Below the pieces are notes generated by a model. It saw only the letters and a list, made by a program, of their open reading frames with translations, was not told where the DNA came from and did not search any database. A DNA stretch of 64,000 nucleotides from the NCBI RefSeq assembly GCF_009720385.1, contig NZ_ML769302.1:1-64000 (forward strand), given 5' to 3'. The translations under genes were made by a program, and so were the position numbers. Shown here piece by piece: positions 1-8,856 of the stretch (its first letter is position 1; each line of letters begins with the position of its first letter). This stretch comes from Catellatospora vulcania. GTDB taxonomy: Bacteria; Actinomycetota; Actinomycetes; Mycobacteriales; Micromonosporaceae.

Positions 1-533
1 GTGAATTCGTCGACGATGCGGTCGTAGACGGCCTGGTCGAAGTCGACGAGGTCCATCTTGTTGACGCACAGGACCAGGTGCGGCACGCGCAGCAGCGAGC
101 ACAGGAACGCGTGCCGGCGTGACTGCTCGACGATCCCCTTGCGCGCGTCGACCAGGACGAGGGCCAGGTCGGCGGTGGAGGCGCCGGTGACCATGTTGCG
201 CGTGTACTGGATGTGGCCGGGGGTGTCGGCGATGATGAACTTGCGCCGCGGCGTCGCGAAGTACCGGTACGCGACGTCGATGGTGATGCCCTGCTCCCGC
301 TCGGCCCGCAGACCGTCGGTCAGCAGCGCGAGGTTGGTGTACTCGTCGCCACGGGCAGCGCTGACGGCCTCGACGGCTTCGAGCTGGTCCTCGAACAGCG
401 ACTTGGTGTCGTACAGCAGCCGGCCGATCAGCGTGCTCTTGCCGTCGTCGACCGACCCGGCCGTCGCGAAGCGCAGCAGGTCGACCCTGGCCTCCGAACG
501 GGCCTCGGCCACGGGCTCAGCAACAGCGGTCAT
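1..533 (-). CDS. cysN: Sulfate adenylyltransferase subunit 1, N-terminal part (cut by window edge)
   Basis: GTPase subunit of ATP sulfurylase; with CysD it converts sulfate and ATP to adenylyl sulfate in the cytosol, using GTP hydrolysis to drive the reaction. About 177 residues are visible. The P-loop GSVDDGKST lies at residues 26-34, followed by the G3-type motif [12 protein letters not shown] and the guanine-specificity motif NKMD, the usual order in the EF-Tu-like CysN family. The ATG overlaps the cysD stop by one base (TGATG), so the two are translationally coupled. The C-terminal half lies outside the window, so a fused APS-kinase domain (CysNC) cannot be excluded. Confidence 0.95.
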   Translation of the reverse strand, partial: MTAVAEPVAEARSEARVDLLRFATAGSVDDGKSTLIGRLLYDTKSLFEDQLEAVEAVSAARGDEYTNLALLTDGLRAEREQGITIDVAYRYFATPRRKFIIADTPGHIQYTRNMVTGASTADLALVLVDARKGIVEQSRRHAFLCSLLRVPHLVLCVNKMDLVDFDQAVYDRIVDEF

Positions 534-1459
534 CAGAAGTACCCCTCACGCTTGCGGTCTTCCATCGCCGCTTCACTGACCTTGTCATCACCACGGGTCG
601 CGCCACGCTCGGTCACCCGGGTCGCGGCGACCTCCGCGATCACCTTCTCCACCGTGTCGGCCTCCGAGGCCACCGCAGCGGTCAGCGTCGCGTCGCCGAC
701 GGTGCGGTAGCGCACCCGGGCCTTGAACACGTTCTCGCCGGGCTTGGCCGTGATGAACTCGTTGACCGCGAACAGCATCCCGTCCCGGCTGACCACTTCA
801 CGCTCGTGCGCGTAGTAGATCGACGGCAGCGGGATCTCCTCCCGCGCGATGTAGTGCCAGATGTCCAGCTCGGTCCAGTTCGACAACGGGAACACCCGAA
901 TGCTCTCGCCCGGGTGATGACGACCGTTGTAAAGCGACCACAGCTCCGGCCGCTGGTTCTTCGGATCCCACTGCCCGAACTCGTCCCGGAACGAGAACAC
1001 CCGCTCCTTGGCCCGCGCCTTCTCCTCATCCCGGCGCGCACCACCGAACAGCGCGTCGAACCGGTACTTGTCCACCGCGTCCAGCAGCACCGGCGTCTGG
1101 ATCCGGTTACGGGACCCACCTGCGGGCTCCGTGACCAGCCCGCGCGCGAGAGCCTCGGGAACCGACGCGACGATCAGCTGCAGGCCGAGTTCCTGCACCC
1201 GGCGGTCGCGATATTCGAGCACCTCGGGGAAGTTGTGGCCCGTGTCGATGTGCATCACCGGGAAAGGGATCCGGCCCGGGGCGAACGCCTTCTGCGCCAG
1301 GCGCAGCATCACGATCGAATCCTTGCCACCCGAGAACAGCAGCACCGGACGCTCGAACTCCGCCACCACCTCCCGCATCACGAAGACGCTCTCGGCTTCG
1401 AGAGCGTCGAGGTGGGAGACCCGGTACGCAGCCGGCTGCTCAGACGCAGGCTGGATCAT
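533..1459 (-). CDS. cysD: Sulfate adenylyltransferase subunit 2
   Basis: Catalytic PP-loop subunit of ATP sulfurylase, which adenylates sulfate in the first step of assimilatory sulfate reduction. The 308 residues match the family's normal length. The PP-loop SGGKDS is at residues 43-48, followed by the [11 protein letters not shown] and [16 protein letters not shown] segments typical of CysD. The ATG is preceded by AGGAAAGG about 8 nt upstream. It is the first gene of a cysD-cysN operon. The 60 bp separating it from the cysQ-like gene upstream contains a TAGATT hexamer that could be its -10 box. Confidence 0.97.
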   Translation of the reverse strand: MIQPASEQPAAYRVSHLDALEAESVFVMREVVAEFERPVLLFSGGKDSIVMLRLAQKAFAPGRIPFPVMHIDTGHNFPEVLEYRDRRVQELGLQLIVASVPEALARGLVTEPAGGSRNRIQTPVLLDAVDKYRFDALFGGARRDEEKARAKERVFSFRDEFGQWDPKNQRPELWSLYNGRHHPGESIRVFPLSNWTELDIWHYIAREEIPLPSIYYAHEREVVSRDGMLFAVNEFITAKPGENVFKARVRYRTVGDATLTAAVASEADTVEKVIAEVAATRVTERGATRGDDKVSEAAMEDRKREGYF

Positions 1460-1520
1460 ATCCAGACCTTTCCTAGTGAATTACTCGGGAATCTACCGTA
1501 CACGCGGTCGCGCTTGCCGA

Positions 1521-2300
1521 TCAAGAATGCTGTGACACGGCCGACAGCAGGTCAGCGGCCAGATCGCGGCGGCAGACGATCAGATCGGGCAGGCTCGCGT
1601 CCGACTGGTTGTAGATCAGCGGGGAGCCGTCGATGCGGGAGGTGTGCAGGCCCGCCGCAGCGGCGACGGCGACCGGGGCCGCCGAGTCCCACTCGTACTG
1701 GCCACCGCCGTGGATGTAGGCGTCGACCTCACCGGTGACCACGGCGGCGATCTTCACGCCGGCCGAGCCCATCGGCACGAGCTGCGCGCCGACCTGCTCG
1801 GCGACCGCGGCCAGGAAGTACGGCGGGCGGGTGCGGCTAGTGGCGATGCGGATCGGGCCGCCCGCGGCGACCTGCGGGGACAGCGGCGGGTACGGCGCGG
1901 CCGGCTCGCTGCCGAGCACGCGCTGCTGCGCGGGCAGTCCGACGGCCCCGGCCGCGAGCACGCCGGTGGTCTCACCGGTGCGCCGCCACAGGGCGACGTG
2001 CACGGCCCAGTCGGCGCGGCCTTCCTCGCCGAACTCGCGGGTGCCGTCGAGCGGGTCGATGATCCACAGCCGGTTGGCGCTGAGCCGGGCCGGGTCGTCC
2101 ACACCCTCCTCGCTCAGCACCGCGTCGGCGGGCCGCCAGCGGGACAGCTCGGTCATGAGCAGGTCGTGTGAGCGCTTGTCCCCGGCGGCCCGCAGTCCTG
2201 CGGGGTCGTCGAAGCCGAGTTCGTCACGCAGGGCGAGCAGCAGGTCGCCGGCCTGTCGGGCCAGCCATACGGCGAAGGCGCCGTCTTCCACCGGGGGCAT
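1521..2300 (-). CDS. cysQ: CysQ-type 3'(2'),5'-bisphosphate nucleotidase / inositol monophosphatase family
   Basis: Mg-dependent phosphatase of the inositol monophosphatase fold. Next to cysDN the natural substrate is 3'-phosphoadenosine 5'-phosphate, the by-product of PAPS use, so it probably recycles PAP. The 259 residues include the metal-binding SEEG (63-66) and the IDPLDGT signature (81-87), followed by a C-terminal GGQYEWDSAAP segment that carries the third metal ligand. Its ATG overlaps the stop of the upstream glycosylphosphotransferase by one base (TGATG). The family assignment is firm; the PAP substrate is inferred from the motifs and from the neighbouring sulfate genes. Confidence 0.85.
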   Translation of the reverse strand: MPPVEDGAFAVWLARQAGDLLLALRDELGFDDPAGLRAAGDKRSHDLLMTELSRWRPADAVLSEEGVDDPARLSANRLWIIDPLDGTREFGEEGRADWAVHVALWRRTGETTGVLAAGAVGLPAQQRVLGSEPAAPYPPLSPQVAAGGPIRIATSRTRPPYFLAAVAEQVGAQLVPMGSAGVKIAAVVTGEVDAYIHGGGQYEWDSAAPVAVAAAAGLHTSRIDGSPLIYNQSDASLPDLIVCRRDLAADLLSAVSQHS

Positions 2301-3943
2301 CAGTACGCTCCAGAGCTACGGGCAACGGCGGTCAGCGTACGCAGGAGAATGAGCAGGTCCATGGACATTGACCAGTTCTCGACATAGCGGAGGTCCAACC
2401 GGACCGCCTCCTCCCACGGCAGGTCGGATCGCCCGGAGACCTGCCAGAGTCCTGTCATTCCGGGTTTCACCGCCAGTCTGCGGCGTACGTCGTCGGCGTA
2501 CGCCGCGACCTCGCAGGGCAGCGGCGGCCGCGGCCCCACCAGTGACATCTGTCCCAGCAGCACGTTCAGCAACTGCGGCAGCTCGTCGAGTGAGTAGCGG
2601 CGCATCCATTTGCCCATCGCGGTCACCCGCGGGTCATCCCGGATCTTGAACAGCACTCCGTCGTGCTCGTTGAGATGCTTCAGCTCGGCCAGCCGCGCTT
2701 CGGCGTCGGTGTACATGGTACGGAACTTGAAGATGACGAACTCGCGCCCGTCCCTGCCGACTCTCACCTGCCGGAACAGGGCCGGTCCGGAGGAGTCGAT
2801 GCGCAGCGCCATCGCGATCACCAGCAGCAGTGGCGCGGACATGACCAGCAGCAGCGCCGCCCCGGCCCGGTCCATCAGCTCCTTCATCACCCGGCTGCCG
2901 CCGGACAGCCGCGGATGTTCCACGTGCAACATCGGCAGCCCGTCCACCGGACGGATGGTGGTGCGGCCGCCGGCCACGTCGATCAGGGCGCTGGCCACGA
3001 TCAGGTCGATCTCGTCGCGCTCCAGCTGCCAGGCCATCCGGCGCAGCGCGTGCCCGTCCAGCTCGGGGCAGCTGAGCACGATCACGGTGTCCGCGCCCGC
3101 GGCCCGCACGGCCGCCGCGACGTCGTCGAAGGTGCCGTACACCGGCAGGCCGACCCGGCCGTCGCTGCCCCGGGGCACGCACGCCCCGACTACCTCCAGG
3201 CCGTGGAAGCGCTCGCGGCACAGCTGCCGGTGCAGGCCGATGATGGCCAGCTCATGCCCGACCACGATGGTCCGGCGCAGGCACTCGCCGCGCTCGCGCC
3301 GCCGGTGCAGCGACTTGCGGATCACGAATCTGGTCAGCACCAGCGTCCCCGTCGCGGCGGGCAGCGCGATGAGCACGTACGAGCGGGCCGTGGGCAGTTC
3401 CAGGGCGTACGAGCCGACGGCCGCGGTCGCGATCAGCCACAGCCCGCCGCGCATGACCCGGTCGTACTCCTGCGTGCCGACGTACAGGTAACGCTTGTCG
3501 TAGGCCCTGGTCAGCGCCAGCGACGTGACGAGCGCGAACGGCAGCGCCAGGGACAGCAGGACGTAGGTGCTGGTGTACGGGGTGATCTCGGTGCCGAAGC
3601 GCAGCATGTAGACGAGCACGCCCGCGGCCGCGCCGACGAGCAGGTCCGAGCCGAGCAGCGAACGCAGGTACCGCTGCTCCCAGCCCTTGCGGCGGTCGAG
3701 CACCCGCATGGGCAGGCCGATGTGGGTGCTGCCCCGGTGCAGCGGGCGCCGGCTCGCGGCGGGGCGGTGCTGGGGCGTCTGCGGGCGTACCGCGACCAGG
3801 CCCACCGGCGCGGGGCTGAACGGCGCCGGACCGGCAGGGGTCGGCGTGGCGGTGTAGGACAGCGCCCCGGAGGCGTCGATGTGCCGATGGCGTTGCGGGT
3901 AGGGCCGCGGGCCGCGCCGATCGTCGTCTCGGCGCTGCTCCAT
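2300..3943 (-). CDS. Exopolysaccharide polyprenyl-phosphate glycosylphosphotransferase
   Basis: A 547-residue membrane enzyme that transfers a sugar-1-phosphate from a nucleotide sugar to undecaprenyl phosphate, the priming step of exopolysaccharide or cell-surface glycan synthesis. After an Arg/Pro-rich cytoplasmic N-terminus come about four hydrophobic segments (roughly 100-210), a Rossmann-like CoA-binding region (about 225-330), a fifth membrane segment (about 365-385) and the C-terminal bacterial sugar transferase domain, with FKFRTMYTDAE, RRYSLDELPQLLNVL, SLVGPRPP and KPGMTGLWQVSGRS. No glycosyltransferase or Wzx/Wzy genes are nearby, so the glycan is unknown. The gene is coupled by a TGATG overlap to the cysQ-like gene. 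Confidence 0.92.
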   Translation of the reverse strand: MEQRRDDDRRGPRPYPQRHRHIDASGALSYTATPTPAGPAPFSPAPVGLVAVRPQTPQHRPAASRRPLHRGSTHIGLPMRVLDRRKGWEQRYLRSLLGSDLLVGAAAGVLVYMLRFGTEITPYTSTYVLLSLALPFALVTSLALTRAYDKRYLYVGTQEYDRVMRGGLWLIATAAVGSYALELPTARSYVLIALPAATGTLVLTRFVIRKSLHRRRERGECLRRTIVVGHELAIIGLHRQLCRERFHGLEVVGACVPRGSDGRVGLPVYGTFDDVAAAVRAAGADTVIVLSCPELDGHALRRMAWQLERDEIDLIVASALIDVAGGRTTIRPVDGLPMLHVEHPRLSGGSRVMKELMDRAGAALLLVMSAPLLLVIAMALRIDSSGPALFRQVRVGRDGREFVIFKFRTMYTDAEARLAELKHLNEHDGVLFKIRDDPRVTAMGKWMRRYSLDELPQLLNVLLGQMSLVGPRPPLPCEVAAYADDVRRRLAVKPGMTGLWQVSGRSDLPWEEAVRLDLRYVENWSMSMDLLILLRTLTAVARSSGAY

Positions 3944-4067
3944 GAATGCCCCCCGTCACCGACCCGGCGGCACCCGCGCAGACCTGCGGAAACCGGTCTG
4001 TGGCAGATGCGCCTGACGGTTACAACGCGAGAAAGGGGCAAATGTGACGGCGGGAGACTGTCCGGGA

Positions 4068-4661
4068 TCAGGCGGTGTGGTACGTCTGCTGGGCCGCGGC
4101 CAGGCCGCCCTTGACGATCGCCTCGACCGCGTCCGCGGCCCGGTCCACCAGGAAGTCCAGCTCCTTGCGCTCCACCGAGGAGAAGTCGGACAGCACGAAG
4201 TCCGCCGGGTCCTGCCGGCCGGGCGGGCGGCCCACGCCGAAGCGCACCCGCACGTACTCCTTGGTGGCCAGCGACTTGGTCATCGAGCGCAGCCCGTTGT
4301 GGCCGCCCTCGCCGCCGCCGACCTTCAACCGCAGCTGCCCGTACGGGATGTCCAGCTCGTCGTGCACGGCGATGATCTGCTCCGGCGGCACCTTGTAGAA
4401 CTGGCTCAGCGCCGCGGCGGGACCGCCGGACAGGTTCATGTAGGTCAGCGGCTTCACCAGCACCAGCCGAGGGGCGTCCACGCCGAACCCGAGCCGGGAC
4501 TCGGCGACCTCGGCGACGGCCTTGCGGTGCCGGCCGAACTTCACGCCGGTGCGCTCGGCCAGCAGGTCGGCGATGAAGAACCCGACGTTGTGCCGGTTGC
4601 CGGCGTACTGCGGCCCCGGATTGCCCAGGCCCACGATCAGCCACGGTGCGGCCTGCTCCAT
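4068..4661 (-). CDS. pth: Peptidyl-tRNA hydrolase
   Basis: Hydrolyses the ester bond of peptidyl-tRNAs that drop off the ribosome, recycling tRNA. The protein has 197 residues, close to the family norm. It begins with the [20 protein letters not shown] block carrying the catalytic His and has the DELDIPYG and [12 protein letters not shown] blocks with the catalytic Asp and tRNA-contacting residues. I chose the internal ATG because AGGGGAG lies 6 nt upstream; a longer frame starting at 4697 begins inside a hairpin and lacks a ribosome-binding site. It follows rplY, the usual actinobacterial order. Confidence 0.96.
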   Translation of the reverse strand: MEQAAPWLIVGLGNPGPQYAGNRHNVGFFIADLLAERTGVKFGRHRKAVAEVAESRLGFGVDAPRLVLVKPLTYMNLSGGPAAALSQFYKVPPEQIIAVHDELDIPYGQLRLKVGGGEGGHNGLRSMTKSLATKEYVRVRFGVGRPPGRQDPADFVLSDFSSVERKELDFLVDRAADAVEAIVKGGLAAAQQTYHTA

Positions 4662-4683
4662 CAACACTCCCCTGAATACGCTC

Positions 4684-4722
4684 GTGGCGTCCTTCACGCT
4701 CTCACAGCATGAAGGACGCCAC
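4684..4722 (-). terminator. 13-bp perfect inverted repeat between rplY and pth
   Basis: Arms 4684-4696 and 4710-4722 are exact reverse complements with a 13-nt loop. There is no U-tract. Reading with the genes it lies just after the rplY stop and ends 22 bp before the pth start. It could attenuate or process the rplY-pth transcript rather than terminate it fully. Confidence 0.6.
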
Positions 4723-4740
4723 GGTCGGACGCTAAAGCGA

Positions 4741-5379
4741 TCAGGCCTCGGCGGCCACGGTCTCGGCAGCCTCGGCGGCCTCGGCCTCGGCCGACTCCGG
4801 CGCCTCGGCGGTCTCGCCCTCGAGCTGCTCGGCGGTCGGGGCCTGCGTCACGATGGCGACCATGGTGTCGGCGTCGACGGCCAGCTGCGAGCCCTTCGGC
4901 AGCGTGATGTCACCGGCGGTGATGTGCGTGCCGGCCTCGAGGCCCTCGATGGAGACCTCGACGAACTCGGGCAGGTGCAGCGCCTCGGCGATGATCGAGA
5001 TCTTGTCGTGCTCGTGCATGACCAGCGTGCCCTTGGCGGCCTCGCCGACCAGGTGCACCGGCACGTCGACGGTGACCTGCTCGCCGCGCTTGACGATGAT
5101 CATGTCGATGTGCTCGAAGGTGTCCTTCAGCGGGTCGCGCTGGATGGCCTTCGGCAGGGCCAGGGTCTTGGTGCCGTCGGGACCGACGAGCTCGAAGACG
5201 GTGTTGATGCCGCCGTGGCGGATGGCCGCGGCGAACTCACGAGCGGGCACGGCGATGTGGCGCGGGGCCTCACCGTGGCCGTAGATGACGGCGGGCACGA
5301 GGCCCAGACGACGGGTGCGACGGGCGCCACCCTTACCGAACTCGGTACGCGGCTCGGCGCTGATCTTTACTTCAGACAC
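4741..5379 (-). CDS. rplY: 50S ribosomal protein L25 / general stress protein Ctc
   Basis: Binds 5S rRNA in the central protuberance of the large subunit. At 212 residues it is the long Ctc form: an N-terminal L25 domain (about 1-95, with the [13 protein letters not shown] and VIYGHG blocks), a TL5-type beta domain (about 100-185) and an acidic Ala/Glu-rich tail. The GTG start is chosen because AGGAGAAG lies 5 nt upstream; extending the frame six codons to an upstream ATG would swallow that site. pth follows downstream. Confidence 0.95.
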   Translation of the reverse strand: MSEVKISAEPRTEFGKGGARRTRRLGLVPAVIYGHGEAPRHIAVPAREFAAAIRHGGINTVFELVGPDGTKTLALPKAIQRDPLKDTFEHIDMIIVKRGEQVTVDVPVHLVGEAAKGTLVMHEHDKISIIAEALHLPEFVEVSIEGLEAGTHITAGDITLPKGSQLAVDADTMVAIVTQAPTAEQLEGETAEAPESAEAEAAEAAETVAAEA

Positions 5380-5663
5380 GATTCTTCTCCTGCTCAACGG
5401 GTCTCTGTCAGGCCGAGCGAACGAGGGCGCGCGGGGTAACCATGACCCGGAGCACCGCGTCGATCACGGCGCCATCAACAGGCTTTTCGACCCGCAGGGC
5501 ACCCTCGCCGTGGCAACCCGATTACTGTACCCGATCACTTTCGGTGATCCCCGCCGGGGCGGCCCATGTCACCCCTGCTCCGGGTTTATCGGGCGAGCAC
5601 CACACCCACCTGCCCCGCCATCCGGGGAACCGCCTCACCGCCGCCCGACACACGCCGTCCCGC
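5380..5663. other. Non-coding stretch upstream of rplY
   Basis: Together with the adjacent palindrome this forms a 404-bp gap between rplY and prs. Open frames exist on both strands but none has a ribosome-binding site, a recognisable product or typical third-position GC bias. It presumably holds the rplY promoter. Its base composition is less GC-rich than its neighbours in places. I see no RNA gene. Confidence 0.5.
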
Positions 5664-5728
5664 ATAGACGCTGGCCTATCACATCGAAAAATACGCGATC
5701 GAATTCGATGTGATAGGCCAACGTCTAT
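5664..5728. repeat. Palindromic repeat family A, copy 1
   Basis: Arms of 25 nt (5664-5688 and 5704-5728) pair with a single C/A mismatch around a 15-nt loop that contains CGATCG. The outer arm is the family core TAGACGCTGGCCTAT; the inner arm CACATCGAA is specific to this copy. It lies 55 bp past the prs stop codon. Related copies are at 15387, 24203 and 45423. It is a long hairpin in RNA and may act as the prs terminator, but no U-tract follows in that direction. Confidence 0.85.
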
Positions 5729-5783
5729 CAAAAACGGGAGCTCGGACCCGGCGCGTGCGGCAGGACCGGTCGAAGCGGGCTCG

Positions 5784-6764
5784 TCAGCTGAGGCCGCCGA
5801 AGAGGGTGGTGACGGAGCCGTCGTCGAAGACCTCGCGGATCGCGCGGGCCAGCAGCGGGGCGATGGAGAGCACGGTCAGCTTGTCGAACTGCTTGTCCGA
5901 GCCCAGCGGGAGCGTGTTGGTCACGATGACCTCGCTGATGCGGCTGTTCTTCAGGCGCTCGGTGGCGGGGTCGGAGTGCACGGCGTGCGTGGTGGTCACG
6001 ATGACGTCGGCCGCGCCGTTGTCGAACAGGATGTCCGCGGCCTTGCAGATCGTGCCCGCGGTATCGATCATGTCGTCGACCAGGATGCAGGTGCGCCCGG
6101 CGACCTCGCCGATGACCCGGTTCGCGACGACCTGGTTGGGCTTGAGCGGGTCGCGGGTCTTGTGGATGAACGCCAGCGGGCAGCCGCCGAGCCGGTCGGT
6201 CCAGCGCTCACCGACGCGCACCCGGCCCGAGTCCGGCGACACCACGGTCAGCTCGCGGTGGCCGTAGTTGGCCTGTACGTAGTCGGCCAGGATGTCCATC
6301 GCGAACAGGTGGTCCACCGGGCCGTCGAAGAAGCCCTGGATCTGGGCGGTGTGCAGGTCGACGGTGAGGATGCGGTTCGCGCCGGCGGTCTTGAGCAGGT
6401 CCGCGATGAGGCGGGCGGAGATCGGCTCGCGGCCGCGGTGCTTCTTGTCCTGGCGGGCGTACGGGTAGAACGGCAGCACCACGGTGATGCGCTTGGCCGA
6501 GCCGCGCTTCGCCGCGTCGATCATCAGCAGGGTTTCCATGATCCAGTTGTTCACCGGCTGGGTCATGGACTGGACGATGAAGGCGTCCGAACCGCGGACG
6601 GACTCCTTGTAACGGACAAACGTCTCACCGCTGGCGAAGTCGTACGCCGTCGTCGGGGTCACCCCCACGCCCAGCACCTCGCCGATCTCCTTCGCGAGCT
6701 CGGGGTAGGCCCGGCCCGAGAAGAGCATCAGGTTCTTGCGGTTCTCAGTGACGATGCTGCCCAT
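5784..6764 (-). CDS. prs: Ribose-phosphate pyrophosphokinase (PRPP synthetase)
   Basis: Makes 5-phosphoribosyl-1-pyrophosphate from ribose 5-phosphate and ATP for nucleotide, His and Trp synthesis and, in Actinobacteria, for decaprenyl-phosphoarabinose. The 326-residue length is standard. Visible motifs are the ATP-binding FYPYARQDKKHRGREPIS block, the metal-binding VDLHTAQIQGFF and the PRPP loop LVDDMIDTAGT. It lies downstream of glmU on the same strand, the classical glmU-prs order, although a convergent LuxR-type gene and a bidirectional hairpin lie in between. A long palindrome sits just after its stop. Confidence 0.97.
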   Translation of the reverse strand: MGSIVTENRKNLMLFSGRAYPELAKEIGEVLGVGVTPTTAYDFASGETFVRYKESVRGSDAFIVQSMTQPVNNWIMETLLMIDAAKRGSAKRITVVLPFYPYARQDKKHRGREPISARLIADLLKTAGANRILTVDLHTAQIQGFFDGPVDHLFAMDILADYVQANYGHRELTVVSPDSGRVRVGERWTDRLGGCPLAFIHKTRDPLKPNQVVANRVIGEVAGRTCILVDDMIDTAGTICKAADILFDNGAADVIVTTTHAVHSDPATERLKNSRISEVIVTNTLPLGSDKQFDKLTVLSIAPLLARAIREVFDDGSVTTLFGGLS

Positions 6765-6991
6765 CGGCTTGCCGCCCCTTCACGATGGTCTGCGGTCAGT
6801 ATCACCTTTTCGGTTCATCCTCTCCCGGCGGTTCGCCAACCAGCCAGCAAGGCCGTTCCTGGGTGCGACAGATCACGGACAGATCGCTTGCCCCCGAGTT
6901 CACGCAGGTGACACCAGGGTGCCTTGCCCGGCCCCGACGCCGGGCGCTACCTTCGTAAAGCACAAGTGTCCGTACAGAAAGGCTGCACTCG

Positions 6992-7231
6992 ATGGCCCGG
7001 GACCGGTCCGGAGAACCGACGCTCGTTCAGCGCCGGATCCTCCTGCTGCTCGCCGCAGGTTTCACCGTGCAGACGATCACCAAGCTGGTCTTCCTCAGCG
7101 AGCGCGCAGTGCACGACCACATCGCCAACCTCAAGCAGGCCACCGGCGCCAAGAACCAGTTCTCCCTCGGGGCGGAGGCCGCCAAGCGCGGCTGGCTCGA
7201 AGACGAGGACGAGCAGCCCGGCCGCCGCTGA
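6992..7231 (+). CDS. Small orphan LuxR-type helix-turn-helix protein
   Basis: A 79-residue protein that is little more than a GerE/LuxR-type four-helix DNA-binding domain: VQRRILLLLAAGFTVQTIT forms the first helices and FLSERAVHDHIANLKQATGA corresponds to the scaffold and recognition helices. It has no receiver or ligand-binding domain, so it could act as a constitutive or competitive DNA binder. AGAAAGG precedes the ATG by about 8 nt. It is inserted on the opposite strand between glmU and prs and ends at a bidirectional hairpin. Family resemblance is by eye; the targets are unknown. Confidence 0.7.
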   Translation: MARDRSGEPTLVQRRILLLLAAGFTVQTITKLVFLSERAVHDHIANLKQATGAKNQFSLGAEAAKRGWLEDEDEQPGRR

Positions 7232-7242
7232 ACCGGCCCACG

Positions 7243-7277
7243 AAAAAGGCGCAACCCCCGCAGGGGTCGCGCCTTTT
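7243..7277. terminator. Bidirectional intrinsic terminator
   Basis: A-rich start, stem AAAAGGCGC-A-ACCCC pairing with GGGGT-C-GCGCCTTTT around a short CGC loop (one A/C mismatch), and T-rich end. It has the features of a Rho-independent terminator in both directions and serves the convergent LuxR-type gene and glmU. Confidence 0.85.
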
Positions 7278-7293
7278 CCCATGTCTCGCGGGA

Positions 7294-8724
7294 TCAGCCC
7301 TCTTCAGCGGCCGTCTGCTCGGCCGCCTCGGCCGCCTCGGCCGCCGCGCTGCCCGGACGGGACCGGCGCACCCAGCCCTCGATGTTGCGCTGGTGCGCCC
7401 GCGCCACCGCCAGCGCGCCCGGCGGCACATCCTTGTCGATCACCGAGCCGGCCGCCGTGTACGCCCCGTCGCCGATCCGAACGGGCGCCACGAACGTGGT
7501 GTCGCAGCTCGTCTTCACGTGCGAGCCGATCACGGTGTGGCTCTTCGTGCTGCCGCTGTAGTTCGCGAACAGGTTGCCCGCGCCGATGTTGGTCTGCTCG
7601 CCGATCGTCGCGTCACCGACGTACGTCAGGTGCGGAACCTTGGTGCCCTCGCCCAGCGACGCGTTCTTGATCTCGACGAACGTGCCGACCTTGCCCTTGC
7701 GGCCGATCCGCGCCCCCGGACGCAGGTACGCGTACGGGCCCACGGACACGTTCGGGCCGATCTCGGCCTGCACCGCGTGTGCCCGTACCACCTGGGCCTG
7801 CTCGCCCACGATGGTGTCGATCAGCGTCACGTCCGGGCCCACCACGGCGCCCGTGCCCACGCTGGTCGTCCCGCGCAGCTGCACGTTCGGCTCCAGCAGC
7901 GCGTCGCGCTCCACGGTCACCGTGGCGTCGACCCAGGTCGTGGCCGGGTCGACGATAGTCACGCCGTCGCGCATCAGACCGAGGTTGATCCGGTCACGCA
8001 GCAGCGCCCGCAGCGTCGCCAGCTCGGCCCGGTCGTTGCAGCCCAGCGTCTCGGTCGCGTCGGCCGCCAGGTGCACGCGCACCGGCGAGCCCTGCGTCAC
8101 GAACAGCTCGAAGACGTCGGTGAGGTACTCCTCGCCCTGGTCGTTGTCGGTGGTCAGCTTCGCCAGCGCGGTCCGCAGCGCGGCCGCGTCGAAGGCGTAG
8201 ATGCCCGCGTTGATCTCGCGGATCGCCCGCTGCTCCGGCGTCGCGTCGCGCTCCTCGACGATGCGGACCAGCCCGCCGTCGGCGTCGCGGACCAGCCGGC
8301 CCAGACCGGCCGGGTCCGGCACGGACGCGCCCAGCACGGTCGCCGCAGCCCCCGCCGACTCGTGCGCCTCGACGAGGTCCTGCAGCGTCTGCGCGCGCAG
8401 CAGCGGCACGTCGCCGTTGAGCACGACCACGGTGCCGTCCAGCTCGCCGAGCGCCTCGATCGCGATACGCACCGCGTGGCCGGTGCCGTTCTGCTGCGCC
8501 TGGAGTGCGGTCGCCACGTCGGGCGCGATCCCGGCGAGGTGCTCGGTGACCTGGTCGGCCCGGTTGCCGACGACGGCCAGGGTGCGCTGCGCGCCGAGCG
8601 GGGCGGCGGCGGCGAGCACGTGGCCCACCAGGGAGCGGCCGAGCAGTGGATGCAGCATCTTCGGCAGATCCGACTTCATCCGCTTACCCTCGCCCGCCGC
8701 GAGGACGATCACCGTACGAGTCAC
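7294..8724 (-). CDS. glmU: Bifunctional GlcNAc-1-P uridyltransferase / GlcN-1-P acetyltransferase
   Basis: Acetylates glucosamine 1-phosphate and then uridylates it to UDP-GlcNAc, the precursor of peptidoglycan. The 476 residues show the N-terminal pyrophosphorylase (VIVLAAGEGKRMKSDLPKMLHPLLG, nucleotide-binding loop near residue 10; LNGDVPLLR near 100) and the C-terminal left-handed beta-helix of hexapeptide repeats (GPYAYLRPGARIG, GTFVEIKNASLGEG, HLTYVGDATIGEQTNIGAGN). A GTG start is used. The C-terminal tail is Ala/Glu-rich, as is common in Actinobacteria. tRNA-Gln lies directly upstream on the same strand. Confidence 0.97.
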   Translation of the reverse strand: MTRTVIVLAAGEGKRMKSDLPKMLHPLLGRSLVGHVLAAAAPLGAQRTLAVVGNRADQVTEHLAGIAPDVATALQAQQNGTGHAVRIAIEALGELDGTVVVLNGDVPLLRAQTLQDLVEAHESAGAAATVLGASVPDPAGLGRLVRDADGGLVRIVEERDATPEQRAIREINAGIYAFDAAALRTALAKLTTDNDQGEEYLTDVFELFVTQGSPVRVHLAADATETLGCNDRAELATLRALLRDRINLGLMRDGVTIVDPATTWVDATVTVERDALLEPNVQLRGTTSVGTGAVVGPDVTLIDTIVGEQAQVVRAHAVQAEIGPNVSVGPYAYLRPGARIGRKGKVGTFVEIKNASLGEGTKVPHLTYVGDATIGEQTNIGAGNLFANYSGSTKSHTVIGSHVKTSCDTTFVAPVRIGDGAYTAAGSVIDKDVPPGALAVARAHQRNIEGWVRRSRPGSAAAEAAEAAEQTAAEEG

Positions 8725-8760
8725 GAGCTGCCTAACGTCGATCCGAACACATAACTAAAG

Positions 8761-8832
8761 CTCGGCTGCCAGGGCTCGAACCTGGAAAGCGCGCTCCAAA
8801 GGCGCGAGTGTTGCCAATTACACCACAGCCGA
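8761..8832 (-). tRNA. tRNA-Gln (anticodon UUG)
   Basis: A 72-nt cloverleaf: acceptor TCGGCTG/CAGCCGA, D stem GTGT/ACAC with an AATTGG loop, anticodon stem CGCGC/GCGCG with loop CTTTGGA (anticodon TTG), and T stem CCAGG/CCTGG with TTCGAGC. The discriminator base is G, as expected for tRNA-Gln. The CCA end is not encoded. It lies just upstream of glmU. Confidence 0.93.
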
Positions 8833-8856
8833 TCGGGTCGCCTGACAGCTTAGCGC

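Noticed and set aside
2663-4114. A 483-codon plus-strand frame opposite the glycosylphosphotransferase
   Set aside because: The minus-strand protein has full family motifs; the plus frame is low-complexity and His/Gln/Arg-rich.
5442-5713. Open frames in the rplY-prs gap
   Set aside because: They lack ribosome-binding sites and leaderless signals, run through the palindrome and show no coding bias.
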